Shown here piece after piece: positions 26,460-32,135 of a stretch of DNA of 32,135 bases. Source of the stretch: Candidatus Roizmanbacteria bacterium RIFCSPHIGHO2_12_FULL_37_23. GTDB taxonomy: Bacteria; Patescibacteriota; Microgenomatia; UBA1406; HO2-37-13b. The stretch is from positions 1-32,135 of the forward strand of contig MFZX01000039.1 in NCBI GenBank assembly GCA_001788095.1, written 5' to 3'. The notes under the pieces are model-generated. The model was not told the DNA's origin and ran no database searches. It saw nothing but the letters and a program-made list of their open reading frames with translations. The position numbers and the translations under genes are program-made. Positions within the stretch are counted from its first letter, which is position 1, and every line of letters starts with the position of its first letter.

Positions 26460-27242
26460 ATGCATATCCAAACTCAAGATGGCTTCATATTAGATGCTGT
26501 TTATAACAAAGTTAATGATTCTCATACTGCTATAGTTTTTGCACACGGCATGACTGTAGATAAAGAAAATGAAGGTATTTTTGTACGCGCCGAGGATGAA
26601 CTAAATAATGCTGGATATTCAACATTTCGATTTGATTTTAGAGCGCATGGAGCAAGTTCAGGGAATTCTATAACTGATTTTACTATCTCTGGGGAGCTCC
26701 AGGATATGCGTGATGTAATGACCTTTTTAAAAAACGAAAAAAATGAGAGGATTGGATTAGCAGCAGCAAGTTTTGGAGGCAGTATAGCTGCGCTATATAC
26801 ATCAGATAATCTTGAAAAAATTGACGCCTTACTACTGGCTAATCCTGTTATGAACTACAGGCATGCATTTTTAGAACCCATAACACCGTGGGGAAAGCAG
26901 TATTTCAGCAACCTTCCTGCTCGTTTAGAGAAAGATGGTTTTATCAAGGTGGGCTCTCACGATTTTGCACTTGGCAAAACATTGTTTGAAGAAATGGAAA
27001 AATATGCTCCTTGTGAAGCACTGAAGAAATATTCGAATCCTTTACTTGTTATGCACGGAACAGGGGATACAAAAGTACCATATCAAGACGCTTATGATTG
27101 TTATGAAGTACTACCAAATAAACATAAAAAGTTTGTACCCATACATGGCTCAGAACACGGATTTCACGAAGAACCGCATGAAAGCATGGTGACTAAGTTA
27201 GTCGTCGATTTTTTTAAAGAAGTATTTCATGACTTGGTATAA
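26460..27242 (+). CDS. Alpha/beta hydrolase (serine aminopeptidase S33-like)
   Basis: VFAHGMTVDKENEG, AAASFGGSIA, LLVMHGTGDTKVPY, HGSEHGF. Confidence 0.85.
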   Translation: MHIQTQDGFILDAVYNKVNDSHTAIVFAHGMTVDKENEGIFVRAEDELNNAGYSTFRFDFRAHGASSGNSITDFTISGELQDMRDVMTFLKNEKNERIGLAAASFGGSIAALYTSDNLEKIDALLLANPVMNYRHAFLEPITPWGKQYFSNLPARLEKDGFIKVGSHDFALGKTLFEEMEKYAPCEALKKYSNPLLVMHGTGDTKVPYQDAYDCYEVLPNKHKKFVPIHGSEHGFHEEPHESMVTKLVVDFFKEVFHDLV

Positions 27243-27251
27243 TTAGCTTCT

Positions 27252-27746
27252 ATGGAAGGGTTTATAAAAAAAGCAGCTCAAGTCATAAAAGATATTTTAT
27301 ACATAAATATTGCTTCTATTACTCCAGATGGAAAGCCATGGAATACGCCGGTATATTGTGCATTTGATGAAAACCTAAATTTTTATTGGCTTTCCTGGAA
27401 ATTAAATCAACATTCTGAGAATGTACGCAATAATCCGCATGTATTTGTCACAATTTATGATTCCATAGTACCGGCAAGTACAGGTTTTGGCGTATATTTT
27501 GAAGGAAAAGCATATGAGTTACATAATCCCAAAGATATTTTAATTGCCATAAAACACATATATAAAAGAGAAAAAAGAAAACCAAGAGATGTGATCAATT
27601 TCTTAAAGAAATATCCTCGACGAGCATATACATTTGTTCCAGAAAGAGTTTGGGTGAACGGAGAAGGGGAGATTGAAGGAAATTACATTGATAACAGGAC
27701 CGAATTAGACCTATCGAAACTAAAAACATACATTTCTGCGAAATAG
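27252..27746 (+). CDS. Pyridoxamine 5'-phosphate oxidase-family protein
   Basis: LYINIASITPDGKPWNTPVYCAFDENLNFYWLSWKLNQHSENVRNNPHVFVTIYD. Confidence 0.75.
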   Translation: MEGFIKKAAQVIKDILYINIASITPDGKPWNTPVYCAFDENLNFYWLSWKLNQHSENVRNNPHVFVTIYDSIVPASTGFGVYFEGKAYELHNPKDILIAIKHIYKREKRKPRDVINFLKKYPRRAYTFVPERVWVNGEGEIEGNYIDNRTELDLSKLKTYISAK

Positions 27747-27766
27747 CTTATTCCTTGAGAAGGTCC

Positions 27767-28510
27767 TTAATGGCCAAGATACGTCTGAAAAACATACATT
27801 ATTACAATGCCGATCAGAAATGTAATCGATTGAATCCAACTTATGTATTTCCCTTTCTCTTTTTGGACCTCAGGGATTAGATCGACGCATGCTATATAGA
27901 TAAATACTCCAGCTGTCATTGCGATAATTATGTAATTGATTTTTTCAAAGAAATTAATGAAAAAATACCCCAATAATCCACCTAGTACGGCAGATAAAGC
28001 CGAGAGAAAATTATAAAATAGTGCTCTCATTCTCGAAAGTCCACCATGAATAAAGATACTAAAATCTGCAATTTCATGAGGAATTTCATGGGCAATAATA
28101 GCAATAGTTACCACCAATCCCAGACTTGGGTTAACAAGAAAACCTGCAGCAATTGCCAATCCATCGAAAAAATTATGGAAGGTATCTCCAATCATGACTA
28201 AAGAAACAGTCGGTTTAATAATCGGTTTCCTGTTGTCATGGTGATGTAGAAGCCTAATAACTTTCTCCAGAAGAAAAAAAATAACAATTCCCACCAGAAC
28301 AAAAACAAAGGTAGAACGTTTATTTTCCATCTCAAGAGTTTCAGGTAAAAGGTCTAAAAAAGCTGTTGAGAGCATTACTCCTGCTGCAAAGCTGAAAAGA
28401 TAGTCGAGAAGTCTTTTTTTTACCGACTGATTAATTATCAAAACTCCGACAAACGAAATAAAGCTAGTTGCTAAGCTGGCAATAAGAATATAGTAAAGCG
28501 TGGGATTCAT
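27767..28510 (-). CDS. ZIP-family metal transporter
   Basis: DTFHNFFDGLAIAAGFL and AIIAHEIPHEIADFSIFIHGG metal-site helices; start MNPTLYY overlaps an upstream stop (TAATG). Confidence 0.85.
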   Translation of the reverse strand: MNPTLYYILIASLATSFISFVGVLIINQSVKKRLLDYLFSFAAGVMLSTAFLDLLPETLEMENKRSTFVFVLVGIVIFFLLEKVIRLLHHHDNRKPIIKPTVSLVMIGDTFHNFFDGLAIAAGFLVNPSLGLVVTIAIIAHEIPHEIADFSIFIHGGLSRMRALFYNFLSALSAVLGGLLGYFFINFFEKINYIIIAMTAGVFIYIACVDLIPEVQKEKGKYISWIQSITFLIGIVIMYVFQTYLGH

Positions 28511-28638
28511 TACTGGCATGTGGCACAAAGGCCATAAAATTCTAAATGATGATTATCTATTGAAAGAGAGATGTCTTCTATATCACCGCAATTATTGCAA
28601 ATTATGTGCAATAAATCAAGAATGTAAGAAATCCACAC
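28510..28638 (-). pseudogene. Fur/Zur-family C-terminal zinc-site fragment (possibly a micro-ORF)
   Basis: VWISYILDLLHIICNNCGDIEDISLSIDNHHLEFYGLCATCQ* matches the CxxC...GLCxxC pattern of Fur C-termini. Confidence 0.6.
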
Positions 28639-28818
28639 GTATTAGCGGGTTACTCAATGATTTTATCATTATTGTTATATAATGATTAAGATTCCAGCTT
28701 TACTTTGATGGGAAGAAGAAAAATTCCATAAATCTTTTTCTACAAACTGTAGCTTATTTTGGCCTTATTACTGCTTTAATGCTTTTCCTTCTTTTTTCCG
28801 GGATGGTTATTTAAGCAC

Positions 28819-30120
28819 TTAGAAGCTCAATACGTTTTCTGGAGTTAATTTTTTTATCTCACCTGTTTGTATGTTAATACTCACCAGATAATTATTCGCA
28901 TTTATACCGTCTGGCATGGTATAGACTAATGTTACAAATGTATCGTTATTTGTCCAAACTCCTCGTGCATCATATGAGACCGCATTGGAGCTTGGGGTGA
29001 TCTGACGTACAGATTTATCTGTAAGTGAGACAAGGTTCAGACTACCATATTGGAAACCATCAATATGAGCCGTTCGCTCGTACATGAAATATTTTTCATC
29101 TGGGCTTATTGCTATAAATGGCTGAATATCAGCCCATTTTCCTTCGTCCAAAATCATTTCTTCATCTGTATCGAGGTTAGATATAACGACGCGGCTAAAA
29201 GACGTTGTTCCAGGTGTGTCGCCAGTACTCCCCTCAGTTTTTATAAGTATATTTGATGTTGATAAAGGATAGGCTGAATAACCAAAATATTTTGCTGCAT
29301 CAATTTGTTTTATCTCACCAGTCGCGAGACTAATCGTATTCAATCCTGTTTTCTGATACGTATTATCGACATAATAGAGGATTTTTTTATCAAGGTCCCA
29401 TTTAATACCATAAATAAAGTCAGCAAGATATATGTTTTTTTGGGTTTGCATATGGTGAAAGTAGTAGCCAGATGTAAAATCGGGAGCAGGAGATGGTTCG
29501 CATGGGCCGTAACCACCCTCAAAATCTGGAGGAAATGTGATGGGAGGGCAGTCTACAGTAAAGTAAGTTGAAAAAACAATATATGAGCCATCTGGAGATA
29601 TATTCTTCACATTTTGTATATCTGTATTTGAGTGAGTATTAGGTTCTGGATGCTTGATAAGGGTATATTCTTTAATCGTGTTTGTAATGATATTTTTGAC
29701 AAACAACTTTGAGTTGTCGTTTGGTGTTATAAAGAAGACTTGCGCGCTATGCGGATACTTGAATGCTTGTGAGAAAGTAGGGAGCTCAATCTGTTCTTCT
29801 CGTCCGTCTGGATACAAAACCCATGCTTGATAGTCATTATATGCTTGAGGATCAGGATCTCGTATAAAAAGTAGTCTATTTTGTGCATCAAGAACATTTA
29901 GTTGCATGGTTGGCGTTGAAATTACCTCTGTTATTTTTGGTGTTTGAGATGGTGTAATCGATGGCGATTGATTTTTTGAGCTCGTTTTGCGGTTTAATAA
30001 TAGAAATACACCTAATACAATTACGACGAAAAGCAGTCCTGTGAACAGAGCTACTTTGTAAATGCGAACAGTTTTTTTTGGAGAGTGTTCCTGTACGAGG
30101 GGTGTAGAATCTTGTTCCAT
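28819..30120 (-). CDS. Membrane-anchored TolB/WD40-like beta-propeller protein
   Basis: N-terminal TM, TPSQTPKIT linker, SPDGSYIVFST and SPDEKYFMYE propeller motifs; start MEQDSTP preferred. Confidence 0.7.
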   Translation of the reverse strand: MEQDSTPLVQEHSPKKTVRIYKVALFTGLLFVVIVLGVFLLLNRKTSSKNQSPSITPSQTPKITEVISTPTMQLNVLDAQNRLLFIRDPDPQAYNDYQAWVLYPDGREEQIELPTFSQAFKYPHSAQVFFITPNDNSKLFVKNIITNTIKEYTLIKHPEPNTHSNTDIQNVKNISPDGSYIVFSTYFTVDCPPITFPPDFEGGYGPCEPSPAPDFTSGYYFHHMQTQKNIYLADFIYGIKWDLDKKILYYVDNTYQKTGLNTISLATGEIKQIDAAKYFGYSAYPLSTSNILIKTEGSTGDTPGTTSFSRVVISNLDTDEEMILDEGKWADIQPFIAISPDEKYFMYERTAHIDGFQYGSLNLVSLTDKSVRQITPSSNAVSYDARGVWTNNDTFVTLVYTMPDGINANNYLVSINIQTGEIKKLTPENVLSF

Positions 30121-30183
30121 ACCTGTATTTATCGTAGTTAAATTGTGGAATAAAATCAAGTGTTAGGGGATGATAATCTTAGT

Positions 30184-30232
30184 GGTGTGTGAGCCTCATC
30201 ACACATGCGGTGTGTGATGTACTTCACACACC
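30184..30232. promoter_or_regulatory. Tandem CRP-type operator sites
   Basis: TGTGAgcctcaTCACA (30188-30203) and TGTGAtgtactTCACA (30213-30228). Confidence 0.65.
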
Positions 30233-30253
30233 TATTTCTACTTATATCCTTGA

Positions 30254-30282
30254 TTGAAAATTTTGGATGCGTATGATATACT
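30254..30282 (+). promoter_or_regulatory. Sigma70-like promoter directed toward the GC-rich block
   Basis: TTGAAA - 17 bp - TATACT. Confidence 0.6.
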
Positions 30283-30371
30283 ATAGGGCATATATGAGTG
30301 TTTTTCTGTGCCTTTTGCGTGTGCAGAAAAATACCAAAGCACTTTAAAATATCGCTCGCTACATAAAAAAG

Positions 30372-30426
30372 GAAATACGGACGCATTAGTACTATAGGCT
30401 TATAGTATTTGATGTGTCCGTATTTC
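30372..30426. repeat. Long imperfect hairpin
   Basis: GAAATACGGACGCATTAGTACTATA-ggct-TATAGTATTTGATGTGTCCGTATTTC; departures are G.U wobbles plus one bulge. Confidence 0.75.
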
Positions 30427-30486
30427 TACTAGACCCGCCCAGGGGAATAGCTGGGATAGCGCTTGAAAGGAGCGCGAACGAAGCTC

Positions 30487-31128
30487 ATGAAGCATCAGCT
30501 GTGGCTCAGGCCGGCGACGCTCTTCGTCGCCATCGTCGCTCTCGTGTTGGTCGGCTTCGCCGCCAACACCCACACTGCCTCGGCGCAAGTCGGTGCCGGA
30601 TGCCCGAAGGGGTCCTCCTGGCAGTGGATCGACAACGTGATGTGGTGTGTCCCCAGCGGCGTGGCAGTCCAGCCGCCGGTGGAGGCCTACTACCCGAGGC
30701 CGAACTGTTACGGTCTCACCAACGCCTCGTGTCCGGTCAACGACCTGGACACGAACAAGATCTCGCCCGACAAGTCGCGCCAGATGACGTACGTCGGCAA
30801 GGACACTACGGTCTCAATCTGGGGTGACACCGGTGGTAGGTACCGATCCACGGGCGTGGATGTCGATGGAGTACCCTTCGACGGGTGGATCAAGAGCTCG
30901 TGTCTGACAACCTACGGTGACTGCAGCAAGACCGGGACTCTCTGGTCCGGTAACACCTATCGCTCCCAGCAGCCGGCCTACCCCGGCTACGACTACTCCT
31001 CGGCCGGCATCGGTGGTCACCAGACCACCACGACGCCTTCGTCGGCGGCAACCGGCGTGAGCTGCCCCCCGGGCTCGACCTACGTCAACGGCCGAGGCTG
31101 TATGACGTCGGCCTACTGGGGTCGGTAG
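30487..31128 (+). CDS. Secreted Cys-containing hypothetical protein in a GC-rich block
   Basis: SD GAAAGGAGCG; signal peptide MKHQLWLRPATLFVAIVALVLVGFAANTHTASA; CPKGSSWQWIDNVMWC and CPPGSTYVNGRGC motifs. Confidence 0.75.
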   Translation: MKHQLWLRPATLFVAIVALVLVGFAANTHTASAQVGAGCPKGSSWQWIDNVMWCVPSGVAVQPPVEAYYPRPNCYGLTNASCPVNDLDTNKISPDKSRQMTYVGKDTTVSIWGDTGGRYRSTGVDVDGVPFDGWIKSSCLTTYGDCSKTGTLWSGNTYRSQQPAYPGYDYSSAGIGGHQTTTTPSSAATGVSCPPGSTYVNGRGCMTSAYWGR

Positions 31129-31144
31129 TCGCTAGCGAGCGAGA

Positions 31145-31243
31145 GGGGGCAGGGATTACCTGCGTTTGATAACTGATGTGACGGTTCGCCGCCACCTCTT
31201 TTTATCGGACGTTTGTCGTCTCTGCCCCCATGCTTGTTTTTTT
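31145..31243 (+). terminator. Long structured 3' element followed by a T-tract
   Basis: GGGGGCAG (31145-31152) pairs with CTGCCCCC (31222-31229), stem extends inward with wobbles, apical GTGACGG-TTCG-CCGCCAC, then TTGTTTTTTT. Confidence 0.6.
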
Positions 31244-31473
31244 ATAATAAGAATAAATTCCTATTATGGGGACTTCTCAAACCACATCTTAAAGGTGACG
31301 AAATACACAAGGCATTACATTTTGCAAAAATCTATTTTATTATCGCTACCATTCCGGGTATGTTTATAACATACACGAGTTTTCAAGTATCGCTTCCTAT
31401 GGTATTATTGTGGACAATTACAGGGTATATCGAAGTCTTTGTCGCTGGATACATATTTGCCAAGGTTAAATAA
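31234..31473 (+). pseudogene. Membrane-protein C-terminal fragment (N-terminus missing)
   Basis: Open frame LFFYNKNKFLLWGLLKPHLKGDEIHKALHFAKIYFIIATIPGMFITYTSFQVSLPMVLLWTITGYIEVFVAGYIFAKVK* without a convincing start at the GC/AT junction. Confidence 0.4.
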
Positions 31474-31566
31474 TATGTAAGTAAAATTACATCAATGTAA
31501 GATTCTTTGTGTTATATATTGAATAATAATTATGAAAATGCGTCCTGTGATTCATTAAATATCTAC

Positions 31567-32094
31567 ATGAAACACGAAACTGCAGTATTTGGTGGCGGGT
31601 GTTTTTGGTGTGTGGAAGCAGTGTTTACAAAACTCAAAGGAATAACTTCTGTTACTTCAGGTTATGCAGGCGGAACAACAGAAAACCCAACATACGGGGA
31701 CGTAAGTGATGAAAAAACAGGTCATGCTGAAGTTATTAAAATTGAATTCGATCCCACAGTTATCACATATAATGATTTACTTGAAGTATTTTTTGCAGCC
31801 CATGATCCAATCACACTTAATCGTCAAGGAAATGATGTTGGTACACAATATCGATCTATTATTTTATTCACAACAGAGGAGCAGAAGAAAATTGCTGAAG
31901 AAATGATTAAAAAAATGACGAAGAAATATTCAGACCATATTACTACACAATTACAAAAACTTGATACTTTTTATTCCGCAGAAGACTACCACCAAAAATA
32001 TTTTGAGAAAAATCCCGATAATCCTTACTGTCAAGTTACAATTCCACCGAAGTTAAAAAAACTAGAAATGCAGTTTGGGCACTTACTCAAATAA
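31567..32094 (+). CDS. msrA: Peptide methionine sulfoxide reductase MsrA
   Basis: GGGCFWCVEAVFTKLKGITSVTSGYAGG; start MKHETAVFGG preferred. Confidence 0.95.
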   Translation: MKHETAVFGGGCFWCVEAVFTKLKGITSVTSGYAGGTTENPTYGDVSDEKTGHAEVIKIEFDPTVITYNDLLEVFFAAHDPITLNRQGNDVGTQYRSIILFTTEEQKKIAEEMIKKMTKKYSDHITTQLQKLDTFYSAEDYHQKYFEKNPDNPYCQVTIPPKLKKLEMQFGHLLK

Positions 32095-32135
32095 TTTCCC
32101 ACTTATTTATACCTATTTGTCCTGTGTGTCCGTTT

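Noticed and set aside
28700-28814. Small TM-like open frame FDGKKKNSINLFLQTVAYFGLITALMLFLLFSGMVI on the plus strand
   Set aside because: No start codon or ribosome-binding signal in frame; too short to call, possibly a remnant.
30414-31020. Overlapping ORFs in the GC-rich block (30414..30827 +, 30708..30893 -, 30814..31020 -)
   Set aside because: High GC makes all frames open; only 30463/30487..31128 has an SD, signal peptide and motif repetition.
30428-31232. Canonical integron gene cassette
   Set aside because: One ORF plus a 3' imperfect palindrome is cassette-like, but no RYYYAAC/GTTRRRY boxes of attC were found and no integrase is in the window.

Overview
AT-rich bacterial window, about 32 kb, with densely packed short genes. 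The style suggests Candidate Phyla Radiation/Patescibacteria, but this is inference because no marker gene allows firm taxonomy. Recognisable genes include typA/bipA, msrA, a type I asparaginase, a Crp/Fnr-type regulator, MntA/HepT and BrnT/BrnA toxin-antitoxin pairs, two EamA transporters, a ZIP transporter, NUDIX, RidA, a racemase, a TrmB-type regulator, an RRM protein, a free-standing RimK/CphA-like ATP-grasp protein, two cupredoxin-like surface proteins and an FG-GAP surface protein. The strongest unusual signals are in 30.1-31.5 kb. There, two perfect TGTGA-N6-TCACA (CRP-type) sites lie between divergent promoters, followed by a 25-bp wobble-compatible hairpin, then an abruptly GC-rich ~0.8 kb block encoding a secreted Cys-containing protein with a long structured 3' element, inserted beside what looks like an N-terminally truncated membrane gene. 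Other notable signals: a HepT toxin ORF cut by an amber codon where Trp is expected; a Fur-like C-terminal zinc-site fragment coupled (TAATG) to the ZIP transporter; a recurring -10 box 6-8 nt upstream of start codons (predicted leaderless transcription); and a 21-bp repeat carrying TTGACG on both sides of the asparaginase gene. All calls come from reading the sequence; no database search was run.
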